Source: Kocuria turfanensis (GTDB taxonomy: Bacteria; Actinomycetota; Actinomycetes; Actinomycetales; Micrococcaceae). Taken from it: a DNA stretch of 64,000 nucleotides. The stretch lies in assembly GCF_001580365.1 (NCBI RefSeq), contig NZ_CP014480.1:2875981-2939980 (forward strand), written 5' to 3'. The stretch's first letter is position 1. Each line of letters begins with the position of its first letter. The translations under genes were made by a program, and so were the position numbers. Below, piece after piece: positions 16,939 through 25,266 of this stretch. The notes under the pieces were generated by a model. The model saw nothing but the letters and a program-made list of their open reading frames with translations. It did no database searches and had not been told where the DNA came from.

Positions 16939-16970
16939 ATTCCGTAACAGAAGCAACCGCTTCGTACGCT
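16939..16970 (+). promoter_or_regulatory. Promoter of second subtilase (shared motif)
   Basis: ATTCNGTNACA at 16939 and TACGCTG at 16965 match the elements and the 26-nt spacing before the first subtilase. An extra GAAGC/GCTTC inverted repeat lies between them. Confidence 0.5.
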
Positions 16971-17065
16971 GGGCGCAGCCGCGCCGGCCGCCCCCGGCCC
17001 CCGCGACCGGTGCGCCGCTCAGCCTCCGGCGGCGCTCCGCCTCCCCCCACCGGCTGGAGACCCCC

Positions 17066-19285
17066 ATGACGTCCTTCCACGGCCGCGCCCTGCCCGGCGC
17101 GCTGTCCGGCCTCCTCGCGGCCGCCCTGGTCCTCACCCCGTTCGCCGGCACGGCCCCCGCGCAGGCCCGGCCCCGCCCCGAGCACCCCGTCCCGGCGGCC
17201 ACCGCGCCCGGGGCCGCAGCGCCGGCGGACACCGCCACGACCGCCCAGCACCCACCCGTGCCCGCGGACCGGCACGGCGCCGGGGCGGGCGAGCCGGCCG
17301 GGGGCGGGACCGACCGCGTCGTCGTGAAGTTCCGGGCGGGCGCGGACCCCGCCCCGCGGGTCCGCGAGCGGGTCTACCGGGCCGCCGCCGAGCGGGCCGA
17401 GCGGGACGGCGCGGCGGAGGGCCGGCGCCCGGACCCGGCGCCGGAGCTGGAGGAGATCGCCGAGAGCGTGGGGGCGGCGAAGGTCGTGGCGGCGGACGAG
17501 TTCCTCGACGCGGCGGAGGCCGAGGCGCTGGCCGGCGCCCTCGAGCAGGACCCGGCGGTCGAGTACGCCGAGCCCGACCACCTGGTCGGCGTCGCCTCGG
17601 TGCCCGACGACCCCTACTATGCGCCGTCGCAGTGGAACCTGCACCCCACGCGGGCAGGCCTCGGCCTGCCCCGCGCGTGGGACCGGGCGACCGGTGCGGG
17701 GCAGACCATCGCGATCGTGGACACCGGGATCACGGCCCACCCCGACCTGGACGCCGGGATCCTGCCGGGCTACGACTTCGTCACCCACTTCGAGCGCGGT
17801 GTGCCGCGGGGCAACTCCCGCGACGGCGACGGATGGGACCCGGACCCCCGGGACGAGGGGGACCACGCCGGCGCGGACGAGTGCCGGCCCGGGGCCGCGG
17901 CCGTGCCCTCCTCCTGGCACGGCACCCACACGGCCGGCACCGCGGCGGCGCGCGGCGGCAACGCGACCGGCGTGGCCGGCGTGGCCTACGACGCGCGGAT
18001 CCTGCCGGTGCGCGCCCTGGGCGCCTGCGGCGAGGGCTACGTGTCGGACATCGCCGTGGCCGTCGCCTGGGCCGCCGGCCACGACGTCGGCAGCGGGGTG
18101 CCGGTGAACCCCCACCGCGCCACCGTGGTGAACCTCAGCCTCAGCTTCCTCTCCAGCAGCTGCCCGGCCGTCCTGCAGGAGGCCGTGGACCGGGCGCTCT
18201 CCGCCGGGACGAGCGTGGTCGTGGCGGCCGGCAACCACGACCGGGACGCGCGCACGGAGTCCCCGGCCAACTGCCGGGGCGTGATCTCCGTGGCCGCCTC
18301 CACCGCCTACGGCACCCGCGCCCCGTACTCCAACTGGGGGGCGGTCACCCTGACGGCCCCCGGCGGGGACGTCTCGCGCGCGGTGTGGTCGACCACGAAC
18401 AGCGGGCTCACCCGGCCCGGGGCCGGCAGCTACGCCGGCAAGTACGGCACCTCGATGGCCAGCCCCACGGTGGCGGGCGTCGTCGCCCTCCTCCGCCAGG
18501 CCGCCCCCGGCCTGACCCCGGCCCAGGTCAAGAGCCACCTGGTCGCCACGGCCCGGCCGCTGCCCGGGCAGTGCCCGGGCGGCTGCGGCGCGGGCCTGGT
18601 GGACCCGGCGGCGGCGGTCTCCCGGGCGACGGTGCAGCAGGGACACACCACGCGGGGCGCCATCGGGCGGCTGCACGAGCGGATCCGCTCGGCCACCGGG
18701 GAGCCGCTCTCGCCGGAGGTCTGCGGGCTGCCGCAGGGCGGGTGCTCGCAGGAGTTCGCCCGGGGCGCCATCTACTGGACGGCGGCCACGGGCGCCCACT
18801 GGGTGCACGGGGCGGTCCGCGGGGCCTGGAACCGCTCGGGGGGCGTCGGCGGCCACCTCGGCTATCCCCGCTCCGGGGAGCGCGGCGACGGCGCCGGCGG
18901 GGTCCACCAGTCGTTCCAGCGGGGCCGGACCGTCTGGAGCCCCGGGACCGGGGCGGCGGTGCTGCGCGGGGCCATCGGGGCGCGCTACGCCGCGACGGGC
19001 GGCGAGCGAGGGGTGCTGGGGCACCCGCTGGGCGACGAGCGCGGCGGCCCGGCAGGAGGCGCCCGCCAGGTCTTCGAGCGGGGCAGGATCCTGTGGTCGC
19101 CGGCCACGGGGGCGCACGCCGTGCGCGGGGCGATCGGCCGCGCCCACGCCGACCTGGGCGGGGAGGCGGGGCGCCTGGGCTACCCGGTGGGCCCGGAGCG
19201 GAGCTCCGGCGGCGCGACCGTCCAGCACTTCCAGGGCGGGACGGTGCTCTACCGCCAGGGCCGGATCACGGTCGCCTCCGGCTGA
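17066..19285 (+). CDS. Secreted subtilisin-like protease with LGFP repeats
   Basis: Secreted S8 protease of 739 residues. Signal peptide 1-35 (ends ...GTAPAQA), Pro/Ala linker, propeptide to about 180, catalytic residues Asp219 (IVDTG), His285 (WHGTHTAGT) and Ser463 (YGTSMASP). From about 535 to the end there are four LGFP-like repeats (for example VGGHLGYPRSGER, RGVLGHPLGDER, AGRLGYPVGPER). LGFP repeats are known to anchor proteins to the actinobacterial cell envelope, so this is likely a wall-associated protease. It is a paralogue of the preceding gene with a longer anchor region, probably by tandem duplication. Confidence 0.93.
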   Translation: MTSFHGRALPGALSGLLAAALVLTPFAGTAPAQARPRPEHPVPAATAPGAAAPADTATTAQHPPVPADRHGAGAGEPAGGGTDRVVVKFRAGADPAPRVRERVYRAAAERAERDGAAEGRRPDPAPELEEIAESVGAAKVVAADEFLDAAEAEALAGALEQDPAVEYAEPDHLVGVASVPDDPYYAPSQWNLHPTRAGLGLPRAWDRATGAGQTIAIVDTGITAHPDLDAGILPGYDFVTHFERGVPRGNSRDGDGWDPDPRDEGDHAGADECRPGAAAVPSSWHGTHTAGTAAARGGNATGVAGVAYDARILPVRALGACGEGYVSDIAVAVAWAAGHDVGSGVPVNPHRATVVNLSLSFLSSSCPAVLQEAVDRALSAGTSVVVAAGNHDRDARTESPANCRGVISVAASTAYGTRAPYSNWGAVTLTAPGGDVSRAVWSTTNSGLTRPGAGSYAGKYGTSMASPTVAGVVALLRQAAPGLTPAQVKSHLVATARPLPGQCPGGCGAGLVDPAAAVSRATVQQGHTTRGAIGRLHERIRSATGEPLSPEVCGLPQGGCSQEFARGAIYWTAATGAHWVHGAVRGAWNRSGGVGGHLGYPRSGERGDGAGGVHQSFQRGRTVWSPGTGAAVLRGAIGARYAATGGERGVLGHPLGDERGGPAGGARQVFERGRILWSPATGAHAVRGAIGRAHADLGGEAGRLGYPVGPERSSGGATVQHFQGGTVLYRQGRITVASG

Positions 19286-19323
19286 CCCGGTCCGCGTCCG
19301 TCCCCTGCGACCCCGGGGCCCCT

Positions 19324-19533
19324 GCCTCGGGCGTTGAGCCGGTGGATGCGGCCGCTGAGGACGGTCGCGGAGCCGCACCAGCCGGCGTAGGGCAGCAGCG
19401 CGGCCCCGAGCAGCGCCCGCGCCTGCCCCGCGCGGCGGGCCAGATCGGCGGAGCCGGCCGTCAGCGCCGCCGCCACCACCGTGGCCAGGGCGGTGCGGTG
19501 CTTGCCGAAGAACACCCAGCTCCACTTCCGCGG
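19324..19533 (-). pseudogene. TspO/MBR family remnant (C-terminal half)
   Basis: On the minus strand an open frame encodes KWSWVFFGKHRTALATVV and, later, LLPYAGWCGSATVLSGRIHRLN. These match the fourth and fifth helices and the end of TspO/tryptophan-rich sensory proteins. The N-terminal half (three helices) is missing; upstream codons give only a Pro/Arg-rich string with no homology. The frame runs on into the end of the convergent protease gene. I read it as a decayed fragment left by a deletion. A short 88-codon product from a GTG is possible but unlikely to work. Confidence 0.65.
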
Positions 19534-19597
19534 TGCCGGCCGCGGCTGCGGCCGCGGTCTGCGCGGAGGTCTCGAGCAGAGTCGTCCAGAACCTGTG

Positions 19598-20149
19598 CTA
19601 GTCCGTTTCCTCGGCGGTTCCGTGCGGTGGGTCCACCCTGTGCCGGGCCCAGGCGCCGAGGATCCCGGCCACCAGGGAGCCGGCGTTGCCGGCGGCCAGG
19701 TCCCCCATGGTGTCCGTGTAGCCGACCTGCACGCGCGGGTCGACCAGCGCGTAGCCGGCGAACTCCACGTACTCCCAGACCAGGGCCAGCGTGGTGCCGA
19801 GGGCGGTGACCACCAGGACGTGGGTCACGGGCCCGGGCGTGCGCAGCCGGCCCCAGCGTTCCAGGGCGCGGAAGGCGAGCTCGGCCAGCACGGCGGTCGC
19901 CGCGAAGTGGACCACCAGGTCCCAGTGCTCCAGCCGCTCGTAGAGCAGGAACACGGAGCTCCACGCGGCGACCAGCAGCAGCAGGTCCGTGGCCAGTTCC
20001 AGGAGCGCCGGCAGCCGGGCCCGCCAGGTGATCGTGATGCCCAGGCAGACCAGCATCATCACGGCGGCGCCCGCGAGGTTGAAGAACACGGCCGTGAGCA
20101 GCACGGACAGCGGGCCCGCCCACCGGACCGCGAGCACGGTCCACCTCAT
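19598..20149 (-). CDS. Multi-pass membrane protein, DUF2238-like
   Basis: Integral membrane protein of 183 residues with about five hydrophobic stretches (LSVLLTAVFFNLAGAAVMMLV, LLELATDLLLLVAAWSSVFLLY, VVHFAATAVLAELAF, THVLVVTALGTTLALVW). A conserved-looking acidic motif GYTDTMGDLAAGNAGSLVAG near the end resembles DUF2238-type proteins. Its ATG overlaps the stop of the glycosyltransferase gene (ATGA), so they form a unit. Function unknown. Confidence 0.7.
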   Translation of the reverse strand: MRWTVLAVRWAGPLSVLLTAVFFNLAGAAVMMLVCLGITITWRARLPALLELATDLLLLVAAWSSVFLLYERLEHWDLVVHFAATAVLAELAFRALERWGRLRTPGPVTHVLVVTALGTTLALVWEYVEFAGYALVDPRVQVGYTDTMGDLAAGNAGSLVAGILGAWARHRVDPPHGTAEETD

Positions 20150-20949
20150 GCGCCGCTCCGGGCGGCACGGTGGCCCAGGCGCGCCTGCCAGCGCTCCCAG
20201 GGGCGCTCCTCGGCCCAGTTCACCCGGATCGTCCGCACGGCCCGCGCCAGCCGGCGGACGGCAGGGCGCCCGGCCCGCAACGCCCGCGGCGACATCCCCA
20301 CCGTGAGGCCGGGCCGGTACAGGATGCGTCGCCCCGGGGCCAGGCGGAAGCTGAGGTCGAGGTCGTCGTGCAGCTCCGGGTCGTGGCGGTGGACCCGGTC
20401 CCGGACCTCGAGCCACCAGGACCGGTGCATGGCCATGTTGGTGCCGAACAGGGGCGGATGGCCCAGGGCCGAGGCCGTGCTGAGCACGTACAGGCCCATG
20501 TAGAGCTCGGAGAGCAGCCGGCCCGCCCCGGGAGGCAGGCCCCGGAAGCGGCCCGGCCCGGCGACGGCCACCGCCTCGGGGCAGGACCCCAGCGCGGCGA
20601 GCAGCCCGGCGATCCACTCCGGGCCCGGCACGGTGTCGGCGTCGCAGCGCACCACCACGTCCCCGTGGGCTGCGTCGTAGCCGGTGGCCGCGGCGGCGGG
20701 GATGCCGGGCCGGGGCTCGAGCACCACGCGCGCCCCGGCCGCCCGGGCGACCTCGGGCGTGCTGTCGCTGGAGGCGTTGTCCACGACCACGATCTCGTCC
20801 GGCGGGCGGGTCTGGGCGACGACCAGGCGCAGGCACCGGGCGAGGTGCGCGGCGTCGTCGCGGGCGGGGACGACCACGGAGACGGTGGGGGACCAGGGCC
20901 CGGAGGCGGGGGGCGGGGGCGGTCCGGTCCGGGCTCTGCTGTCCGTCAT
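20146..20949 (-). CDS. Family 2 glycosyltransferase
   Basis: GT-A fold glycosyltransferase of 267 residues. Nucleotide-binding start VSVVVPARDDAAHLARCL, then IVVVDNASSDSTPEVA, and the metal-binding CDADTVPGPEW near 110 (DxD type). HDDLDLSFRL near 205 is the probable acceptor/catalytic region. Hydrophobic segments are weak, so it is probably cytoplasmic or membrane-peripheral. It diverges from the MarR gene by 38 nt. The sugar and acceptor are unknown; glycosylation of the neighbouring C50 carotenoid is conceivable but unproven. Confidence 0.85.
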   Translation of the reverse strand: MTDSRARTGPPPPPASGPWSPTVSVVVPARDDAAHLARCLRLVVAQTRPPDEIVVVDNASSDSTPEVARAAGARVVLEPRPGIPAAAATGYDAAHGDVVVRCDADTVPGPEWIAGLLAALGSCPEAVAVAGPGRFRGLPPGAGRLLSELYMGLYVLSTASALGHPPLFGTNMAMHRSWWLEVRDRVHRHDPELHDDLDLSFRLAPGRRILYRPGLTVGMSPRALRAGRPAVRRLARAVRTIRVNWAEERPWERWQARLGHRAARSGA

Positions 20950-20987
20950 GGACCCATTCTCACGCAACGGCACCCTACAATCGGCAC

Positions 20988-21620
20988 ATGCAGGCCGACG
21001 AGGGCACGACGAGCACGCCCGATGGCGCACCCCCGGAGCCGAGCGCGCACCGGGATCGCAGGGGGTTCGACGTCCTCTTCCTGCTCCAGCACTTCAGCAC
21101 CGAGGCCGAGCGCTACGCGGACCAGGTCCGGCGCCGCTACGGCCTGGCGCACAAGGACGTCCACGCCCTCAACGAGGTGATGCAGGCCAACCGGGAGGGG
21201 CGTCCGGTGCGGGCCGGGGACATCGCCCGCCGGCTCGTGCTCAGCGGGTCGGCGACCACTACGGTCATCAAGCGCCTGGTCTCCGCGGGGCACATCGTGC
21301 GCTCGATCGATCCGCGCGACCGCCGCGAGGTGAGCCTGCGGGCCACCGAGCACGCCTACCGGGCCGGCCGTGAGATGTTCGCGCCGATGACCGAGGAGGT
21401 CCTGGCGGTGCTGGAGGACTGCGGGGACGACGAGATCGAGGTCCTGCGCCGGCGCCTGCCCCAGCTCACGGACGCCGTGCGCCGGGCCGGTCGGCGCGCC
21501 GCGGAGGGCGGGCCCCCGACGGCAGCGGCAACGACAGCGGCAACGGCAACGGCAGCGGCAACGACAGCGGCAACGGGAACGGCTCCGCCGGCACTCGGAC
21601 CGTCCGCCGCCACGGGCTGA
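20988..21620 (+). CDS. MarR-family regulator, probable crt regulator
   Basis: Winged-helix MarR regulator of 210 residues: dimer helices at about 25-60, recognition region AGDIARRLVLSGSATTTVIKRLVSAGHIVRSIDPRDRREVSLRAT at 75-120. It lies just upstream of the carotenoid operon, as the MarR-type CrtR does near crtE in Corynebacterium. The palindrome before crtE is its likely operator. TACAAT (20976-20981) lies 6 nt before the ATG, so the mRNA is probably leaderless. The C-terminal 35 residues are an Ala/Thr run encoded by a 30-bp tandem repeat. Confidence 0.85.
   Translation: MQADEGTTSTPDGAPPEPSAHRDRRGFDVLFLLQHFSTEAERYADQVRRRYGLAHKDVHALNEVMQANREGRPVRAGDIARRLVLSGSATTTVIKRLVSAGHIVRSIDPRDRREVSLRATEHAYRAGREMFAPMTEEVLAVLEDCGDDEIEVLRRRLPQLTDAVRRAGRRAAEGGPPTAAATTAATATAAATTAATGTAPPALGPSAATG
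21521..21580 (+). repeat. 30-bp tandem duplication in the MarR gene
   Basis: Two 30-bp copies differing at one base, each built of GGCARC-type hexamers, encode the Ala/Thr tail. Gain or loss of a copy keeps the frame. Confidence 0.85.
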
Positions 21621-21632
21621 CCCGGACGAACG

Positions 21633-21647
21633 CTTCGAATTTCGAAG
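21633..21647 (+). promoter_or_regulatory. Palindromic operator before crtE
   Basis: CTTCGAA-T-TTCGAAG is a perfect 15-bp inverted repeat 20 nt upstream of the crtE start and 12 nt after the MarR stop. It is the obvious binding site for the MarR regulator. Confidence 0.6.
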
Positions 21648-21667
21648 GACTGTGGTGAAATGGGGGC

Positions 21668-22783
21668 ATGGTGACGGTCTTCTCGCGCGAATCGGCATTC
21701 TCGAGCGCCCGTCCGAGCGCCGGGGCAGGCGCCGGCCCGGACGCCGCGGGGGCTTCCGCGGTCCCGGCCCTGGACCGGTTCCTCGCCGAGTCCACCGGCC
21801 GCGCCGGCGCCGTGGACCCGGGCTTCGCCCAGCTGTGGGAGGAGGTCGCCCGCCTGAGCACCGGGGGCAAGCGGATCCGCCCCCGGCTCGTCCGGCTCGC
21901 GGCGACCGCCTATCCCCGGCCGGAGCCCGACTCCGTGGTCGAGGCCGTGGGCGCGGCCTTCGAACTGCTGCACACCGCTCTCATCGTCCACGACGACGTC
22001 ATCGACCAGGACGAGCAGCGGCGCCACCAGCCCACCATCAACGCCGCCGCGGCCGCCCGGGCGTCGGCCTCCGGGTCCGCCCCGGAGCAGGCCCGGCAGT
22101 ACGGCGCGAGCGTCGGGGTGATCGCCGGGGACCTCGCCCTGGCCGGCGCGTACCGGCTCGTGGCCCGCTCCGGGCTCTCCCCCGAGCGCCTGCCGCGGCT
22201 GCTCGAGCTGCTCGACGAGGCCCTGTTCAGCTCCGCCGCCGGCGAGCTGCTCGACGTCGACCACGCGCTGCCCGGGGCCCGCCCGGAACGGGAGCGGATC
22301 CTCGCGGCCACCTGCCTGAAGACCGCCGTCTACTCCTTCGAGACGCCGCTGCAGGCCGGGGGAGTGCTCGGCGGCGCCCCGGAGGAGCACGTCGCGGTGC
22401 TCGGCCGGCTGGGCCGCACCGTGGGCACCGCCTACCAGCTGGTGGACGACCTGCTCGGCGTCTTCGGGGACCCGGAGGCCACGGGCAAGTCCGCGGTCAG
22501 CGACCTGCGGGAGGGCAAGCGCACCATGCTCGTGCTGGCCGCCCAGTGCACGTCCGACGGGGAGGAGCTCGACGCGATCCTCGGCCGGCCGGACATGGGC
22601 GACGAGGAGGCCTCCCGGGCGCGGGCGCTCATCGAGCGGTGCGGAGCCCGGCGGGAGGTCGAGGACCTGGTCGCCGAGTGCGCCGCCGAGGCGCGGGAGC
22701 TGCTGGAGACCGCCGGACTGCCCGAGGCCCTCGACCAGGACCTGCGCCGCATCGTGGGCGGGGCCACGGAGCGCATCCGGTGA
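21668..22783 (+). CDS. crtE: Geranylgeranyl diphosphate synthase
   Basis: Trans-prenyltransferase of 371 residues supplying GGPP for carotenoids (possibly also producing FPP). First Asp-rich motif Asp109-Asp113 (HDDVID) followed by the basic region, and the second motif at Asp260/Asp261 (QLVDDLLGVFGD). GGKRIRPRL near 58 binds pyrophosphate. It is the first gene of the crt operon and its stop overlaps the start of the crtB-crtI fusion (GTGA). Regulation is probably by the MarR protein through the 21633-21647 palindrome. Confidence 0.93.
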   Translation: MVTVFSRESAFSSARPSAGAGAGPDAAGASAVPALDRFLAESTGRAGAVDPGFAQLWEEVARLSTGGKRIRPRLVRLAATAYPRPEPDSVVEAVGAAFELLHTALIVHDDVIDQDEQRRHQPTINAAAAARASASGSAPEQARQYGASVGVIAGDLALAGAYRLVARSGLSPERLPRLLELLDEALFSSAAGELLDVDHALPGARPERERILAATCLKTAVYSFETPLQAGGVLGGAPEEHVAVLGRLGRTVGTAYQLVDDLLGVFGDPEATGKSAVSDLREGKRTMLVLAAQCTSDGEELDAILGRPDMGDEEASRARALIERCGARREVEDLVAECAAEARELLETAGLPEALDQDLRRIVGGATERIR

Positions 22784-25266
22784 GCGCGGCACAGCACGCC
22801 GGGTCCCCGGCCGAGGCCGCGGCCCGCTACGACGACGCCGCCCGGCAGTCCGCCGCGACCGTCATCCGCCGGTACTCCACCTCCTTCGGCCTGGCCTGCC
22901 GGCTCCTGGGCCCGCAGATCCGCCCCCACGTCTACGCCGTCTACGCCCTCGTGCGGATCGCCGACGAGATCGTCGACGGCGCCAGCGCCGGCGCCGGGGT
23001 CCCGGCCGAGGGGGCGCGGGAGCTGCTCGACGACCTCGAGGCCGAGACCTACGCCGCGATCGCGCGCGGGTTCAGCAGCAACCTCGTGGTGCACGCCTTC
23101 GCCCGCACGGCCCGCGACGCCGGGATCGGCGCCGACCTGGTCCGCCCGTTCTTCGCGTCGATGCGCGCCGACCTCAGCGAGGACCGGCACAGCCCCGGCT
23201 CCCTGGACGAGTACGTCTACGGCTCCGCGGAGGTGGTGGGCCTGATGTGCCTGCAGGTCTTCCTCGCCGGCCGGGAGGTGCCCCCGGACGTGCGGGCGCA
23301 GCTCGTCGCCGGGGCCCGCCGCCTGGGCGCCGCGTTCCAGAAGGTGAACTTCCTGCGGGACCTCGCCGAGGACTACGGCGAGCTCGGCCGCGTCTACTTC
23401 CCCGGCGTGGAGCCCGGCGCGTTCTCCGAGGCCGAGAAGAACCGGCTCCTCGACGACATCGACGCCGACCTCGCCGCCGCCCGGGCGGTGATCGACGACC
23501 TGCCCGTGTCCTCCCGCGCCGCCGTCCTCGCCGCCCACGACCTGTTCCGGGAGCTGTCCGTGCGCATCCGTGCCACCCCCGCCCGGGAGCTGCTGAGCTC
23601 CCGGATCCGCGTCCCCGACGCGCGCAAGGCCGCGCTCGCCGCGTCCGCGGTGGTCCGGGCGAGGACCCGGCGCCGCGCTCCCGCCCCGCGCGGGCGGCGC
23701 GCCGTGGTGGTCGGCGCCGGGATCGCCGGGCTCGCCGCGGCGGGCCTGCTCGCCAGGGACGGCTGGGACGTCACCGTCCTCGAGCGCGGGGCGAGCACCG
23801 GCGGGCGGGCCGGGCTGCTGGAGCGGGACGGGTTCCGCTTCGACACCGGGCCCTCCTGGTACCTCATGCCGGAGGTCTTCGACCACTTCTTCCGGCTCAT
23901 GGGCTCCAGCGCGGCGCAGGAGCTCGACCTCGTGCGCCTCGACCCCGCCTACCGGGTCTACGGCGAGCGCTACGAGCACCCGATCGACATCCGCTCCGAC
24001 CTCGAGCACACGGTGGCGCTGTTCGAGTCGGTGGAGCCCGGGGCCGGCGCACGGATCCGCACCTACCTGGCCTCGGCGAAGCGCACCTACGAGCTGGCCG
24101 TGGGCCACTTCCTCTACACCTCCTACGCCGCCTTCACCCCGCTGCTCAACCGGGCGGTCCTGCGGGGGCTGCCGGAGCTCGCCCGCCACCTCTCCGGGTC
24201 CCTGCACGACTTCGCCGCCGCCACCGTCCGGGACACCCGGCTGCGGCAGGTGCTCGGCTACCCGGCCGTGTTCCTGGCCAGCGCGCCCCGGATGACGCCC
24301 TCGCTCTACCACCTCATGAGCTGGATGGACCTCGCCGACTCCGTGCAGTACCCGCGGGGCGGGTTCCGCCGCATCATCGAGGCCGCCGAACGGCTCGCCG
24401 TCGCCCACGGGGCCCGGATCCGGACCGGGGCCGACGTCGTGCGGATCCGCACCTCCGCGGCCGCGGACGGTCCCGTGCGGGCCACCGGCGTGGTGTGGCG
24501 GGACGCGGAGGGGGCCGAGCACGAGCTCGCCGCCGACGTCGTCGTCTCGGCCGCGGACCTGCACCACACGGAGACCGCGCTGCTGCCGCCCGAGCTGCAG
24601 AGCTATCCGCAGCGGTACTGGGACCGGCGCCAGACCGGCCCCGGGGCGGTGCTCGTGATGCTCGGGGTGCGGGGGGAGCTGCCCCAGCTGCCGCACCACA
24701 GCCTGTTCTTCAGCGAGGACTGGGACACCAACTTCCGGGCCGTCTTCGAGGAGCCCACGCGGGTGCCGGACCCCGCGTCCGTCTACGTGTGCAAGCCCTC
24801 GGCCACGGACCCCTCGGTCGCCCCGGAGGGGCACGAGAACCTCTTCGTCCTGATCCCCGTGCCCGCCGACCCGGGCCTCGGCGCCGGCGGGCCCGACGGC
24901 ACCGGCGCCGCGCGCGTCGAGGAGGTCGCCGACCGGGTGATCGACCAGGTCGCCGCGTGGGCGGGCGTGCCGGACCTGCGCGAGCGGATCGTGGTGCGTC
25001 ACACGGTGGGCCCCGAGGACTTCCGGCGGGACTTCAACTCCTGGCGGGGCAACGTGCTGGGTCCGGCCCACGTGCTCAAGCAGTCCGCGTTCTTCCGCGG
25101 GGCCAACCGCAGCCGCAAGGTGGCCGGGCTGCACTACTGCGGGGCCTCGACCATCCCCGGCATCGGTCTGCCCATGTGCCTGATCAGCGCGGAGATCCTG
25201 CTCAAGGACCTGCGCGGGGACACCTCCACCGGACCGCTGGCAGAACCCCTGGTGCCGCGCGGATGA
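22780..25266 (+). CDS. Fused phytoene synthase-phytoene desaturase (CrtB-CrtI)
   Basis: A single frame of 828 residues without a stop joins two carotenoid enzymes. Residues 1 to about 300 are phytoene synthase: RRYSTSFG, first Asp motif Asp62-Asp66 (ADEIVD), second Asp194-Asp198 (RDLAEDYGELGRVYFP). After an Arg/Ala/Pro linker (about 296-307), CrtI begins at 308 with VVVGAGIAGLAAAGLLA (FAD binding) and continues to the conserved HYCGASTIPGIGLPMCLIS near the end. GGPP would go to phytoene and on to lycopene in one polypeptide. Elsewhere crtB and crtI are usually separate genes. Internal GTG codons at 23704 and 23707 could also give free CrtI. It is coupled to crtE and crtYe by 4-nt overlaps. 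Confidence 0.92.
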   Translation: MSAAQHAGSPAEAAARYDDAARQSAATVIRRYSTSFGLACRLLGPQIRPHVYAVYALVRIADEIVDGASAGAGVPAEGARELLDDLEAETYAAIARGFSSNLVVHAFARTARDAGIGADLVRPFFASMRADLSEDRHSPGSLDEYVYGSAEVVGLMCLQVFLAGREVPPDVRAQLVAGARRLGAAFQKVNFLRDLAEDYGELGRVYFPGVEPGAFSEAEKNRLLDDIDADLAAARAVIDDLPVSSRAAVLAAHDLFRELSVRIRATPARELLSSRIRVPDARKAALAASAVVRARTRRRAPAPRGRRAVVVGAGIAGLAAAGLLARDGWDVTVLERGASTGGRAGLLERDGFRFDTGPSWYLMPEVFDHFFRLMGSSAAQELDLVRLDPAYRVYGERYEHPIDIRSDLEHTVALFESVEPGAGARIRTYLASAKRTYELAVGHFLYTSYAAFTPLLNRAVLRGLPELARHLSGSLHDFAAATVRDTRLRQVLGYPAVFLASAPRMTPSLYHLMSWMDLADSVQYPRGGFRRIIEAAERLAVAHGARIRTGADVVRIRTSAAADGPVRATGVVWRDAEGAEHELAADVVVSAADLHHTETALLPPELQSYPQRYWDRRQTGPGAVLVMLGVRGELPQLPHHSLFFSEDWDTNFRAVFEEPTRVPDPASVYVCKPSATDPSVAPEGHENLFVLIPVPADPGLGAGGPDGTGAARVEEVADRVIDQVAAWAGVPDLRERIVVRHTVGPEDFRRDFNSWRGNVLGPAHVLKQSAFFRGANRSRKVAGLHYCGASTIPGIGLPMCLISAEILLKDLRGDTSTGPLAEPLVPRG

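Noticed and set aside
19249..19515. TspO as an intact gene
   Set aside because: Only the final helices are present and the upstream codons lack any TspO sequence, so it was called a remnant.
16316..19525. A very long minus-strand frame across both proteases
   Set aside because: It is antisense to two clear S8 proteases. Only its far upstream neighbour frame contains real homology, the TspO remnant.
21521..21580. Phase-variable on/off repeat
   Set aside because: Unit length is a multiple of three, so copy change alters length but not frame.
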